From Prochlorococcus sp. AG-355-P07 (GTDB lineage Bacteria; Cyanobacteriota; Cyanobacteriia; PCC-6307; Cyanobiaceae), in contig QCEN01000002.1 of assembly GCA_003280575.1 (NCBI GenBank), positions 124,001 to 188,000 of the forward strand: a stretch of DNA of 64,000 nt, written 5' to 3'. Positions 1-8,077 of the stretch are shown here, in pieces (within the stretch, counting starts at the first letter, position 1; each line of letters opens with the position of its first letter). The position numbers and the translations under genes were made by a program. The notes under the pieces were generated by a model, which saw only the letters and a program-made list of their open reading frames with translations, was not told the DNA's origin and did no database searches.

Positions 1-426
1 ATCTTTTAGTTGGTCAGTAAAGATTTTCTTTTCTATATTTACTTTTTTATTTTTAATGTCGCTCTTTAAAACCTTCTCTTTAATTGAATTGGGATTGGTT
101 TCAGATTTAGGGTTATTTACTTCTTGATTCTTCAGATGATTAAGATTATCTGGATCAAATGTTTCTTCCACAAATTTTTCTAACTCTTCAACATATTGCT
201 CTAAATATTCTGAATCTTGGTTAAGAAGATTATTTTCATTTTGTTTTTTACTTGATATTAATTTCTTAAATGCTTTCCCATATTTTGAAGAGAAATCATT
301 TTCCTTGAATTCATTTATTTCTACTTTGTTATTTTTCAAAGCATAAGAGCTAAGGGTCAGTTGATTAAAAATCAACAAAAAAGTAATTATAAAATTTCTT
401 TTTTTTATTTTTAAATAATTTCCCAT
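1..426 (-). CDS. Secreted hypothetical protein (partial, C-terminus beyond window)
   Basis: An open frame of 142 codons starts at an ATG (424-426 read in reverse) and runs off the left edge without a stop. The N-terminus is basic (MGNYLKIKKRN), followed by a hydrophobic stretch and a small-residue ending near SSYA, which looks like a signal peptide of about 29 residues. The rest is Lys/Glu/Asn-rich with a run of acidic helical sequence near residues 70-100. I recognise no domain. It follows another minus-strand small gene by about 65 bases and may be co-transcribed with it. That it is a gene is inferred from the long open frame and the signal peptide. Confidence 0.65.
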   Translation of the reverse strand, partial: MGNYLKIKKRNFIITFLLIFNQLTLSSYALKNNKVEINEFKENDFSSKYGKAFKKLISSKKQNENNLLNQDSEYLEQYVEELEKFVEETFDPDNLNHLKNQEVNNPKSETNPNSIKEKVLKSDIKNKKVNIEKKIFTDQLKD

Positions 427-490
427 AAATAATTACCCTTTTTTTTTACCGCTTATTTTTTTTAAATTGTTCCTTTTTTAATATTATAAA

Positions 491-835
491 TTATTTTTTT
501 ATTGTTAAATCATTTAATTTCAATTTATACATATCTCGAATATAATCTGAATAATCAATTATTAAGGAATCTGGATAAAAAGAAGTTTCAGGATTTTCAG
601 CATCAAAACCAAAAAACATCTTTAGTTGGCTATCAAATTTATCATAATCAACATATTTTATTGCGTTATGAAAATAAAATTTCTTTAATTTACTTTCTTC
701 TTGCCTAGTTCTTATTATATCCTTATCTTCAACTGCTTTAATAACTAATGGTTTGGTTATTATAAAAAAAATTAAAAACAAAAAAATAAAGTTTTTGAAA
801 TTTTCCGAATGTGATATCAATTTAAATAAATCCAT
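491..835 (-). CDS. Hypothetical protein with one N-terminal membrane segment
   Basis: A 114-residue protein starting at ATG. A hydrophobic stretch at about residues 14-34, rich in Phe/Ile/Leu, forms one membrane segment or an uncleaved signal. The remainder is a soluble, Lys/Asp/Tyr-rich tail with no motif that I recognise. It points the same way as the partial gene to its left, so the two could form a small operon of exported or membrane-anchored proteins. Function unknown. Confidence 0.6.
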   Translation of the reverse strand: MDLFKLISHSENFKNFIFLFLIFFIITKPLVIKAVEDKDIIRTRQEESKLKKFYFHNAIKYVDYDKFDSQLKMFFGFDAENPETSFYPDSLIIDYSDYIRDMYKLKLNDLTIKK

Positions 836-965
836 ATCTTAATTTGATTTAATAACACCATAACATTCCATAAAATATATATTCAAAAGTACTTTATATC
901 CATTAATTAATACATTTAGAATTAATTTATTTATAGTGTTAAATGGATTAGTAGAAAACTTTTTT

Positions 966-1235
966 ATGAGCCGAAGAAATTCAAATAGGAAAAATTTAAT
1001 TTATACTCTTTTTTTTATAGCTGGTTTATCTTTAGGTATTACATTAATTTGGCCAGGAATATTGAAAAATGATAATCGAACATGTTTTTTAAAAATCATA
1101 GGAGACGGAAGTGATGGAAAAGTGTCTATAGGAACAATTTTATCTATAGACCCTAATAGTCTTGTAAAAATAAATAATGCAAAAAACAAATATGGCAAAA
1201 TTCTGAGAATTGGCGACTATTGTTTCAGGAAATAA
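966..1235 (+). CDS. Small membrane-anchored hypothetical protein
   Basis: The frame is open from a GTG at 936, but an ATG at 966 gives an 89-residue protein that starts MSRRNSNRKN and goes straight into a hydrophobic segment (about residues 12-31), so I prefer the ATG. A C-terminal domain of about 55 residues follows, with CFLKIIGDGSDGKVSIGTIL and a final Tyr-Cys-Phe. The Gly/Asp pattern suggests a small beta-rich domain, but I do not recognise it. The next gene begins 3 bases after the stop, so the two are probably translated from one message. Confidence 0.6.
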   Translation: MSRRNSNRKNLIYTLFFIAGLSLGITLIWPGILKNDNRTCFLKIIGDGSDGKVSIGTILSIDPNSLVKINNAKNKYGKILRIGDYCFRK

Positions 1236-1237
1236 TA

Positions 1238-1579
1238 ATGAAATTTAATGCAAATATAAATCTCCCACAAAAAAGTATCTTTGGATTTAAAGTCTTATCC
1301 TCCTTAAATTCATCATTATCCTGCTACTTACTTTTGATATTTGGAAGGTTTTTAAATCCATTATTTGGATCTCAACAAATACAAGTAATAGCAGGTTCTT
1401 TATTTAATATCGTTCTAAACGTTAGCATTGTTATATTAATAATTAATCTTTGTGTAAAAAGAAAAGAATTACCAAAAATATTTTTTATTTTTTTAAATAC
1501 ATTACTTCTTATTTATTTACCAATTGCACTTTACTTGATTTTTAAATACATGAGGTATTTAATATTTATTGGGTTTTAA
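1238..1579 (+). CDS. Small integral membrane protein of unknown function
   Basis: 113 residues from ATG 1238, which lies 3 bases after the stop of the preceding gene; a TTG at 1220 would extend it but would overlap that gene. The protein is strongly hydrophobic, with three likely membrane segments (roughly residues 23-45, 52-72 and 81-105) separated by a short basic loop (CVKRKELPK). No family recognised. The very short spacing suggests translational coupling with the small membrane protein upstream. Confidence 0.55.
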   Translation: MKFNANINLPQKSIFGFKVLSSLNSSLSCYLLLIFGRFLNPLFGSQQIQVIAGSLFNIVLNVSIVILIINLCVKRKELPKIFFIFLNTLLLIYLPIALYLIFKYMRYLIFIGF

Positions 1580-2089
1580 AAAAGATAAAAACTATCAAGA
1601 TTTTTCATGAGGTAGGGTATTTCAATAAATCAGGATTAATAGATTGAAAATAAATATTTAAAAATTAATTAATTTAGTCAAATTAAAAAACATTTTTAGA
1701 TTATAGAAAAGCAAAATAAGTCAAAATTTGAAATTAGCTCATTATTTTTTTTAAATTCTCTTGTACTAGTTTATTTTTTGTATTTCTTATTGCAGGTATA
1801 ACGGAGCAAATATATAAAATAATTGAGGAGGAATAAGTGTGAAGATTATTTTAGATTTTTTTTCTGGCATTTAGCTTTTATAAGCCACTGCAAACATTAG
1901 CAAGCTGGCTTGATTTATTTTTAAATCTTAAGTTTTGTCCGGCGGATTAAGGGTTATAGTCTTAAAAGCTAGATTTAATTTATACCAGTGAATCAGAAGA
2001 CGACCTGACGTGCAGTTCTAGATTAGTTCCGAAAAATTTGACCATCTTTTGATATAATTAAAAAGCTAAAAATTGAATATTTTTTGCCT
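1580..2089. other. 510-base spacer upstream of tRNA-Ser
   Basis: No open frame of useful length is present on either strand. I can see an unusually strong Shine-Dalgarno-like GAGGAGG at 1825-1831 followed by an 11-codon frame (1839-1874), a hairpin-like element near 1882-1911 with arms AAGCCA and TGGCTT, and a segment at about 1946-1972 resembling the D-arm/anticodon arm of the nearby tRNA-Ser. A non-coding RNA would fit, but I cannot assign one to a known family. Confidence 0.4.
2053..2058 (+). promoter_or_regulatory. Candidate -10 box for tRNA-Ser
   Basis: A perfect TATAAT lies 31 bases before the tRNA 5' end, so transcription would start about 25 bases upstream of the mature tRNA. No convincing -35 box is found at the usual spacing; a TTGACC is only 9 bases away and too close. 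Position relative to the tRNA is the main support. Confidence 0.4.
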
Positions 2090-2176
2090 GGAGGGGTGGT
2101 CGAGTGGTTTAAGGCTCTAGTCTTGAAAACTAGCGTATCTGCAAGGGTACCGTGGGTTCGAATCCCACCCCCTCCG
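2090..2176 (+). tRNA. tRNA-Ser (anticodon UGA)
   Basis: An 87-base type II tRNA. The acceptor stem pairs GGAGGGG with CCCCTCC and is followed by discriminator G. The anticodon arm CTAGT/ACTAG encloses the loop CTTGAAA with anticodon TGA at 2124-2126. A long variable arm and the T-arm motif GGGTTCGAATCCC are present, as expected for serine tRNA. No CCA is encoded; it would be added after transcription. It reads UCA codons and, by wobble, other UCN codons. Confidence 0.97.
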
Positions 2177-2262
2177 TTCTAAATAAAAAGCAACTGAAAT
2201 TCAACCGAATAATCTAAACGCCCTTTTGGTAAGTCTTTGTTAAGATAAAATTTATTTGAACT

Positions 2263-2463
2263 ATGAGTAAAGGATTTGCCACAGATAATCTAATATCCAA
2301 AAAATCGAAAAAAAAAATTATTTCAAATGAACCTCAAGGAAGATTAATATCTTGGTCTCCTTGGCCACCAGCTAATTTCCAGACAAGATATCCTGCTTTC
2401 CCTTTTGTTCTAACAATATTGATTATAGTAATCGGGCAATGGTATCTATCTCTACTAAGATAA
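2263..2463 (+). CDS. Small conserved-looking membrane protein
   Basis: 66 residues from ATG. The N-terminal half is polar and Lys-rich; the middle has a distinctive proline/tryptophan segment (SWSPWPPANFQTRYPAFPF) that leads into a single membrane helix at about residues 46-63. The Trp/Pro block looks like a constrained motif rather than random sequence, which supports a real gene. Function unknown. It is 87 bases downstream of tRNA-Ser. Confidence 0.65.
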   Translation: MSKGFATDNLISKKSKKKIISNEPQGRLISWSPWPPANFQTRYPAFPFVLTILIIVIGQWYLSLLR

Positions 2464-2517
2464 CCTGAAACTGATTTTTATATTTAAATTTTAGATTTTT
2501 TAGTTTGAGAATTTATT

Positions 2518-3102
2518 TTGTTTTTTTCAATTTTATTGTTTGCCCATTTTCAGGCTGCAATCATCCCAATATTATTAGGAATTAGATCGATCAGAAAATT
2601 CAATCATATTCATAAGAACGAATTGATACCTTTCGGTTTTATTTTTTTAGGATTGGCATCGATTTCTGAAATGATAGATCATACCCAAACATCTTGGATT
2701 TATGTAGATCATTCATCTTTATTTAATTGGTTATTTTATTCTTTCCTATCTTTAGGTCTAACATGTTTATCAATATCAGTTATAAAAAATAAATTTATTC
2801 AAAAAACTAATTTTTGCATCTCTTTATGTTCAATAATCTCATATTTTTTATTTAATAAATCTATTGCTCTTCTTTTTCAAGTAATAATAAGTATCCTTCT
2901 AATTATAAATTGGCAAAGAGTTTTTAAAGATTGGCTTTTTATCCTTTATCCAATATTTGGTATTTTTTTTACGACTTTCTTTGGAACAAGACTCTCAATT
3001 AGTGGCGATCAATTTTGGCATATTTTAATAGGTCCATCTGGAACAATTAGCGTTCTTACATTTTATTTAGTATTAAAGAGATCAGGCAAAAAATTTACTT
3101 AA
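2518..3102 (+). CDS. Multi-pass membrane protein of unknown function
   Basis: 194 residues from a TTG start; an in-frame TGA at 2506-2508 rules out much extension. About six hydrophobic segments span the length, with polar loops containing HIHKNE and DHTQTSWIYVDHSS. The pattern of His/Asp residues at membrane edges (EMIDHTQ, DQFWHIL) resembles small integral membrane proteins that bind metal or haem, but that is only an impression. No family recognised. The next gene starts 7 bases after the stop. Confidence 0.65.
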   Translation: MFFSILLFAHFQAAIIPILLGIRSIRKFNHIHKNELIPFGFIFLGLASISEMIDHTQTSWIYVDHSSLFNWLFYSFLSLGLTCLSISVIKNKFIQKTNFCISLCSIISYFLFNKSIALLFQVIISILLIINWQRVFKDWLFILYPIFGIFFTTFFGTRLSISGDQFWHILIGPSGTISVLTFYLVLKRSGKKFT

Positions 3103-3109
3103 CATTCTT

Positions 3110-3439
3110 ATGAAAATATTTTTATTTATAAGTTTTATAGTATGGTTAGTCATAATAAACTCTCCAGTTGAAATCATTGCTGAAACGGCACTTGATGTTT
3201 ATATGAATGATTTTTATTCTAAATCGAATGAAGCTAGCCAGATTCTGAAAGAAATCGAAAATAGTCTAAAAGACGGATCAAGAAAAAAAGTATGCTCTCG
3301 ACAAAGAGAGGCTGCAAGATTAGGCCTATTAGCTAATAAATCATTAATTAAAGCCTTTGAAATTGAGGGGGCTAATCCACCAATGCAAGCAATAAAGGCA
3401 AGTCAACAAAGATGGGAATCTATTCTGAATGAGTGTTGA
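3110..3439 (+). CDS. Secreted hypothetical protein
   Basis: 109 residues. Residues 1-25 form a signal peptide (hydrophobic core FLFISFIVWLVII, likely cleavage after EIIA). The mature part is largely helical and contains two cysteines (about residue 62 and the penultimate residue), which could form a disulphide in the periplasm or lumen. I see no enzymatic motif. The close spacing to the six-segment membrane protein upstream suggests one transcription unit. Confidence 0.7.
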   Translation: MKIFLFISFIVWLVIINSPVEIIAETALDVYMNDFYSKSNEASQILKEIENSLKDGSRKKVCSRQREAARLGLLANKSLIKAFEIEGANPPMQAIKASQQRWESILNEC

Positions 3440-3466
3440 AGAAAGTCAGTTAATCTATAAATCTTT

Positions 3467-3904
3467 TTAAATTTGCATTCTTACAGATTTACTAATTAAA
3501 GGTATTTCAGGTTCGACTCCATACATGCATTGAGAAATCGAATAAATAAAAATACATAGTGTAAATATAAAAATAATTGAGCCTAATTCAACTATGGGAA
3601 TTATTCTCAGGAGATATGAAATTATTATCAAAGCAATATCAATAAGTAATGCTTGGCATGCATTATATCTAACGAAATAAGGAACTTTTGGATTTCTTGC
3701 TAATCCAGCAAACAAAATTATAAATAATAAAAAACTACCAAAAGGCAAAGATTTTTCAATTATTGCAACTGGAAAAGTTATTATTAAAAGTAGTATTTTT
3801 AAAAAAGAATATTTATAGAGCAAAAAATATCCAAAAGGAATAGATGCCTTTAAAGGCAAAGTATACAAAAATACTGATGAGAGTCTCTGGAATATCTGAT
3901 TCAA
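3467..3904 (-). CDS. Tic20-like membrane protein
   Basis: 145 residues with four hydrophobic segments. The central motif RNPKVPYFVRYNACQALLID matches the conserved core of the Tic20/Ycf60-like family, whose chloroplast members belong to the inner-envelope protein import complex; in cyanobacteria the role is not settled. The C-terminus (SQCMYGVEPEIPLISKSVRM) also fits the family ending, where a Pro-rich stretch follows the last helix. It is divergent from gloA, with about 130 bases between them for both promoters. Confidence 0.85.
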   Translation of the reverse strand: MNQIFQRLSSVFLYTLPLKASIPFGYFLLYKYSFLKILLLIITFPVAIIEKSLPFGSFLLFIILFAGLARNPKVPYFVRYNACQALLIDIALIIISYLLRIIPIVELGSIIFIFTLCIFIYSISQCMYGVEPEIPLISKSVRMQI

Positions 3905-4036
3905 TATTTGTTGAAATTTAATATTAATATATTAACCTAATTTTTCTTAACTTAATAAAAGTGTTAGCTTCGAAAATATCATCTTTGGCAGATGGTTATT
4001 AAATATTAGATAATTGATTAAGGTTCAAAATTTATA

Positions 4037-4426
4037 ATGCGTATACTACATACAATGTTGAGAGTTGGAGATTTAGATAAATCCATTGATTTCTACGTTA
4101 ATAGACTAGGAATGAATTTATTAAGAAAAAAGGATTACCCTCATGGAAAGTTCACTTTGGCATTTGTTGGTTATGGCTCAGAAAAAGAAAACACAGTAAT
4201 TGAGTTAACTTATAACTGGGACAAAAAGTCGGAAGACTATGAGCTTGGAGATAAATATGGTCATATTGCTATTGGAGTAAAAGATATTCATCTTATTTGC
4301 CAAGGACTAGAAAATAATGGTTGTAAAATAACAACCAAACCTAAAACAATGAAAAACAGTACAACTGTCTTGGCTTTTGTTGAGGATCCTGATGGATATA
4401 AAATTGAACTTATTGAAAGAGACTAA
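4037..4426 (+). CDS. gloA: Lactoylglutathione lyase (glyoxalase I)
   Basis: 129 residues, the usual size for the bacterial metal-dependent enzyme that converts the methylglyoxal-glutathione hemithioacetal to S-lactoylglutathione. The start [20 protein letters not shown] is almost that of E. coli GloA. The four expected metal ligands are visible as His5, Glu56, His76 and Glu124, and the C-terminal [14 protein letters not shown] is typical. It stands alone on the plus strand, divergent from the Tic20-like gene. High confidence in function; whether Ni or Zn is used cannot be read from the sequence. Confidence 0.97.
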   Translation: MRILHTMLRVGDLDKSIDFYVNRLGMNLLRKKDYPHGKFTLAFVGYGSEKENTVIELTYNWDKKSEDYELGDKYGHIAIGVKDIHLICQGLENNGCKITTKPKTMKNSTTVLAFVEDPDGYKIELIERD

Positions 4427-4630
4427 ATGTTCGAGAGTTTTAATTAAATAAACAAATAACTAAAATATGAAAAAATTGAATTATGTATTATTAGGTTTTC
4501 GATTAAGGGGAAAACAATACCTTTAAAGATATATTGGATAGATTCAGCAGTTTTAATTACCTCAAAACATTATTTCTAAGATAAGGATCCAAACATATAC
4601 AACAAATTATAAACTTTATATAATCTATAT

Positions 4631-4670
4631 TAAATCTATATAGATTATATAGACAATCTATTTAGATTTA
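4631..4670. repeat. Large imperfect inverted repeat, possible operator
   Basis: The left arm is 4631-4646 and the right arm 4655-4670, 16 bases each, pairing at 15 of 16 positions around an 8-base centre. Within the arms the unit AATCTAT or its complement recurs, including the perfect palindrome ATCTATATAGAT, and another copy lies just outside at about 4622-4630. The repeat sits 29 bases before the start of a ribbon-helix-helix protein gene. Such proteins commonly bind short repeated half-sites in their own promoters, so an operator role is inferred. Confidence 0.5.
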
Positions 4671-4698
4671 ATTATTATATAATTATCGCATAAACCTT

Positions 4699-5196
4699 AT
4701 GCCTAGTAATTGGTCAAAAATAAGAGATGAATGGCTTAATAGAACCGCCATTGCAAAAGATGATGCCAAATGGGCACTAGAAGCTTTAATTAATTCTGAA
4801 GAAGAGTTATTTGAAATAGAGCAAAAAATCAAGAATAAAGAGGACGCAATAAGCCAAGTAAAATTTTTAAAGAAAAAGGTTAAAGAAACTATTTCCTTGA
4901 AAGAAATTAGTCTCGATGATATTGCATTAAACACTTCAAACTCAAACAAAGTACAAATTTCTGTGCCATCAAATCTTACTTATCTTTTGAAAGTTTGGGC
5001 CGCAGCAGAAGGTCGGGATCTATCAAGTGTTGCTTTTCAGTGCTTAGAAACTGGTATTAGGGAAATGAAAAGCAAGGGTTCAATACCCTCAATAGCAATA
5101 AATAGATATGACTCGGCCTGTCAAAAAAGAATTGCACTAGCAGAAGTAAACAATTTATTGGAGAAATACGAAATAGCTCAGAATGAAATTAAATAA
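4699..5196 (+). CDS. Putative ribbon-helix-helix DNA-binding protein
   Basis: 165 residues from ATG. Residues 1-75 are highly charged and helical, probably a coiled coil. Residues about 84-125 (KVQISVPSNL, then LLKVWAAAEGRDLSS, then VAFQCLETGIREM) follow the strand-helix-turn-helix pattern of the CopG/Arc-type fold: an alternating hydrophilic/hydrophobic strand, a first helix, a GRD/S turn and a second helix. A polar helical tail follows. A repeat-rich palindrome lies directly upstream and a GIY-YIG-like gene starts 2 bases after the stop. DNA binding and autoregulation are inferred; the fold assignment is by pattern only. Confidence 0.6.
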   Translation: MPSNWSKIRDEWLNRTAIAKDDAKWALEALINSEEELFEIEQKIKNKEDAISQVKFLKKKVKETISLKEISLDDIALNTSNSNKVQISVPSNLTYLLKVWAAAEGRDLSSVAFQCLETGIREMKSKGSIPSIAINRYDSACQKRIALAEVNNLLEKYEIAQNEIK

Positions 5197-5198
5197 TT

Positions 5199-5591
5199 AT
5201 GAATAAAAGAAAAATCATTAAAGGATACAAAAGATTAATATCATCAAGGTTTAATGTAGATACTTCTATAGATAAATTCAAAAATGGAATAATTTATACC
5301 CTTTATTCTGATGAATTTGATTCACTTAAAGTTGGTTTTGCTGAAAATGATAAGGTTTTAGAAAAAAAATTATCAATTGAACCATTGATATTATTGGAGA
5401 TGAAAAAAGGCAACAAGAAAGATCTATTTTTACTGATAAAAACTCTTAAAGAACTTGGTATCAAATACTCAGACAATTTTTATTTCAAATATTCAAGTTC
5501 TTTATTAAGACATTTATATACTTTAGGTTGGCCTATTGGAAGATCACTTTATAAACAAAGAAAGATTAAAAAAGAATTTGTATGTGCATAA
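5199..5591 (+). CDS. GIY-YIG/T5orf172-like protein
   Basis: 130 residues from ATG, 2 bases after the stop of the ribbon-helix-helix gene, so the two are almost certainly co-translated. The segment NGIIYTLYSDEFDSLKVGFA (about residues 28-47) resembles the first two strands of the GIY-YIG-like T5orf172 fold, in which a GhhYhh strand is followed by a hKhG strand. The catalytic Arg and Glu of true GIY-YIG nucleases are not obvious, so it may be a non-catalytic relative. The C-terminal third is basic and could bind nucleic acid. Its stop is 2 bases from the convergent pentapeptide-repeat gene. Confidence 0.5.
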   Translation: MNKRKIIKGYKRLISSRFNVDTSIDKFKNGIIYTLYSDEFDSLKVGFAENDKVLEKKLSIEPLILLEMKKGNKKDLFLLIKTLKELGIKYSDNFYFKYSSSLLRHLYTLGWPIGRSLYKQRKIKKEFVCA

Positions 5592-5593
5592 AT

Positions 5594-6067
5594 TTAAATG
5601 TAATCGCACTCTAAAGTTTCTCTGGTATCTCTATTTGTGATTGGATTAGTTCCAGTGGCACTTTCACAAAATTTTCTAATAATATCTTTTGGCAAAAAAA
5701 CATTTGTGAAGTCTGCGCCTTGTATTTTTACATTTTCAAACTGGGTACTATAAGCAAAAGAGTCCTCCAAGTTAGTATTTGATAAATCTGTTCCATCTAG
5801 AACAGCTGAGTCTAAAGTTACTTCTCTTAAGTTGGAGTTACTTAAATTAGTATCTTTCAATTTTGCTCCATAGAGAGTCGCATTTTGGAGCTCACAACCT
5901 GATAAATTTGCATCTTGTAAATCAGTCAAATAGAAAGTTGCTCCTTTTAAATCAGATCCAGAAAAATCAGCTCCTACCAAAGATTGTTTACCATAATCCA
6001 ACGCTGCGAAGCTTCTAGAAGGGAAGGATAAAAGAATTATTAAAAAAGTTATAATTATAAATCTCAT
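5594..6067 (-). CDS. Exported pentapeptide-repeat protein
   Basis: 157 residues. A signal peptide (residues 1-21, ending SRSFA) is followed by pentapeptide repeats of the A(D/N)LXX type from about residue 32 to 120 (ADFSGSDLKGATF, DANLSGCEL, TNLSNSNL and so on), which should fold as a right-handed quadrilateral beta-helix. The C-terminal 30 residues contain two cysteines (KFCES and LECDYI) that could form a disulphide, consistent with a thylakoid-lumen or periplasmic location. The biochemical role of this group is unknown. Convergent with the GIY-YIG-like gene and divergent from the GMC oxidoreductase. Confidence 0.9.
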   Translation of the reverse strand: MRFIIITFLIILLSFPSRSFAALDYGKQSLVGADFSGSDLKGATFYLTDLQDANLSGCELQNATLYGAKLKDTNLSNSNLREVTLDSAVLDGTDLSNTNLEDSFAYSTQFENVKIQGADFTNVFLPKDIIRKFCESATGTNPITNRDTRETLECDYI

Positions 6068-6174
6068 TTGTTTGAGTAGTATTTAAATAAATTCTAACTT
6101 CTTAAGCTGAAATCTAAAAATTAATTATTTACTGAATGCTATATTTATTGAAATAACAAATCACTAATTAGATT

Positions 6175-7815
6175 TTGGATATAAGTCCTTATGATGCAAT
6201 TGTTGTTGGTTCTGGAGCTACAGGAGGAATAGCAGCACTTACATTGGCAGAAAAGGGGGTAAGAGTTTTAGTTATAGAAGCAGGGCCTCAAGTTAAAAGG
6301 CATGAAGCTTGTAATCAAGAGCCTAAAAGTACATTAAAAAGATTATCAGGAGTTCTTACAAAAAAACATGCTAATCAATGCCAACATCCTGGTTATTGGA
6401 AAAATAATCCTGACTTATATTCGAATGAATTGAAACATCCTTATGACTTTCCCCCAAAAAAGCCATTTTTTTGGACCCAAGGTAAACAATATGGGGGTAG
6501 ATCATTAACGTGGGGAGGTATAACATTAAGACTTTCCTCAGAAGATTTTCATCCGGCTAAAAAAGACGGATTCGGACCAAACTGGCCTATTTCATACGAT
6601 GAACTATCCCCTCACTATGATTTTATTGAAAATTTCTGTGGAATCTATGGACGAAAAGATGATATTAAAGAAGTCCCAAACGGCAAATATATTGGTGAAA
6701 TACCTCTTACAGAAAACGAAAATATTTTTGGCTGCAAAGTTAAATCAAAATTAAACTATCCATTTATGCAATCAAGAGGATTTGACCGTAATTCATCAGT
6801 AAAAGATAAAAAGTGGCCAAAATCTTCTAGTATAGGTAGCACTTTGAAAAAAGCTTTAGATACTGGGAATGTTCAAATAATTTCAAATCACCTAGTAGAA
6901 TCTTTTGAGATTAACAAGGTAACAGAGCTTGCATCAAAACTAACGATCATAAACTTAGAAAATGGATGTAAAAAAGAATTAAATTGTGATTTAATCCTTC
7001 TTTGCGCATCAACAATTTCAACACTCAGAATACTTTTGAACTCAGAATATAAATCAAATTCCTCAGGTTTTAAAGATAATTCTGGGAAATTAGGTAAATA
7101 CCTTATGGACCATATCTCTATCTGTAAATTTTTTTCAGTCCCAAAAACAAAAAACTTAGAAAAACCATTAGATAATCCTCCCGATCTTTCTGGAGCAGGG
7201 AGCTTCTTCATTCCATTCGGTTCAAATTTACCAAAAATTGATGACATAAATTTCCATAGAGGTTATGGAATCTGGGGGGCAATTGATCGATTAGGTATAC
7301 CTAAATTTTTGCAAAAAGATACAAACACTTCCATTGGCTTTCTTATCGCTCACGGCGAAGTCCTTCCTAGAGAAAAAAACTCAGTTTCTCTCTCAAGAAA
7401 AACAGATGAATGGGGCATCCCAATTCCCTACATTGAATTCGAATGGAGCGAAAATGAATTAAACATGGCTAAACATATGGAAAACACAATACGAAAATCA
7501 ATCACAGCTGCAAATGGAAAAATAAAAAATATTAATGAACTAATCAATATCCCATTAGGGAGTTTATTTACAAAAAATTTGATCGCATTTTCAGATAATC
7601 CTCCTCCTCCTGGATATTACATTCATGAAGTAGGGGGAGCACCAATGGGGATAAATGAAGAAAATAGCGTAGTTGATAAATTTAATAGATTATGGAGATG
7701 CAAGAATGTACTTGTATTAGATGGTGCATGTTGGCCCACATCATCTTGGCAAAGCCCCACACTTACAATGATGGCCTTAAGTAGAAGAGCTTGTTTGAAT
7801 ATTAAAAAGACTTAG
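6175..7815 (+). CDS. GMC-family FAD-dependent oxidoreductase
   Basis: 546 residues from a TTG start immediately before DISPYDAIVVGSGATGG, the Rossmann FAD-binding motif (glycines at about 12-18), with the ADP-ribose acidic end at VIEAG. The glucose-methanol-choline layout continues with GGRSLTWGG (about residues 108-116) and a C-terminal half ending HEVGGAPMG (His about 484) and SPTLTMMAL (about 527-535). The canonical second active-site residue (His or Asn before PxxT) is Ser here, which is odd. The substrate, probably an alcohol or sugar, cannot be predicted. It overlaps the convergent DUF2811 gene by 14 bases. Confidence 0.9.
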   Translation: MDISPYDAIVVGSGATGGIAALTLAEKGVRVLVIEAGPQVKRHEACNQEPKSTLKRLSGVLTKKHANQCQHPGYWKNNPDLYSNELKHPYDFPPKKPFFWTQGKQYGGRSLTWGGITLRLSSEDFHPAKKDGFGPNWPISYDELSPHYDFIENFCGIYGRKDDIKEVPNGKYIGEIPLTENENIFGCKVKSKLNYPFMQSRGFDRNSSVKDKKWPKSSSIGSTLKKALDTGNVQIISNHLVESFEINKVTELASKLTIINLENGCKKELNCDLILLCASTISTLRILLNSEYKSNSSGFKDNSGKLGKYLMDHISICKFFSVPKTKNLEKPLDNPPDLSGAGSFFIPFGSNLPKIDDINFHRGYGIWGAIDRLGIPKFLQKDTNTSIGFLIAHGEVLPREKNSVSLSRKTDEWGIPIPYIEFEWSENELNMAKHMENTIRKSITAANGKIKNINELINIPLGSLFTKNLIAFSDNPPPPGYYIHEVGGAPMGINEENSVVDKFNRLWRCKNVLVLDGACWPTSSWQSPTLTMMALSRRACLNIKKT

Positions 7816-8077
7816 AAGGTGTAAATAGTTGATTTAAATAAATTTCTGAAACAGAATTATCCGTACATCCGTTTTGAACGAGAAAAGTAGCTAATGCTGA
7901 ATTTATAAGCTTATATTGATCCCAAGTTGGATTACTTAATACGAAATCTTTCATAGTGTTATAAAGAGTTTCTGAAAGCTCTGTTTCTAAAGAGACTTTA
8001 TTTGTAGAACACTCGACAAATTTCTTATCAGTTAAATTTGATTGGCTGATTTGATCCATAAATTTATATTTCTGCAT
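7802..8077 (-). CDS. DUF2811 family small protein
   Basis: 91 residues from the ATG at 8077; a TTG at 8110 would add 11 hydrophobic residues and another ATG at 8059 would remove 6, so the exact start is open. The core VSLETELSETLYNTMKDFVL followed by NPTWDQYKLINSALATFLVQ matches the cyanobacterial DUF2811 family, a small helical protein of unknown function. Its last 14 bases overlap the end of the convergent GMC oxidoreductase gene. Confidence 0.8.
   Translation of the reverse strand: MQKYKFMDQISQSNLTDKKFVECSTNKVSLETELSETLYNTMKDFVLSNPTWDQYKLINSALATFLVQNGCTDNSVSEIYLNQLFTPSKSF

Noticed and set aside
1580-2089. tmRNA, RNase P RNA or SRP RNA in the spacer
   Set aside because: I looked for the conserved cores of these RNAs and did not find them; no family can be assigned.
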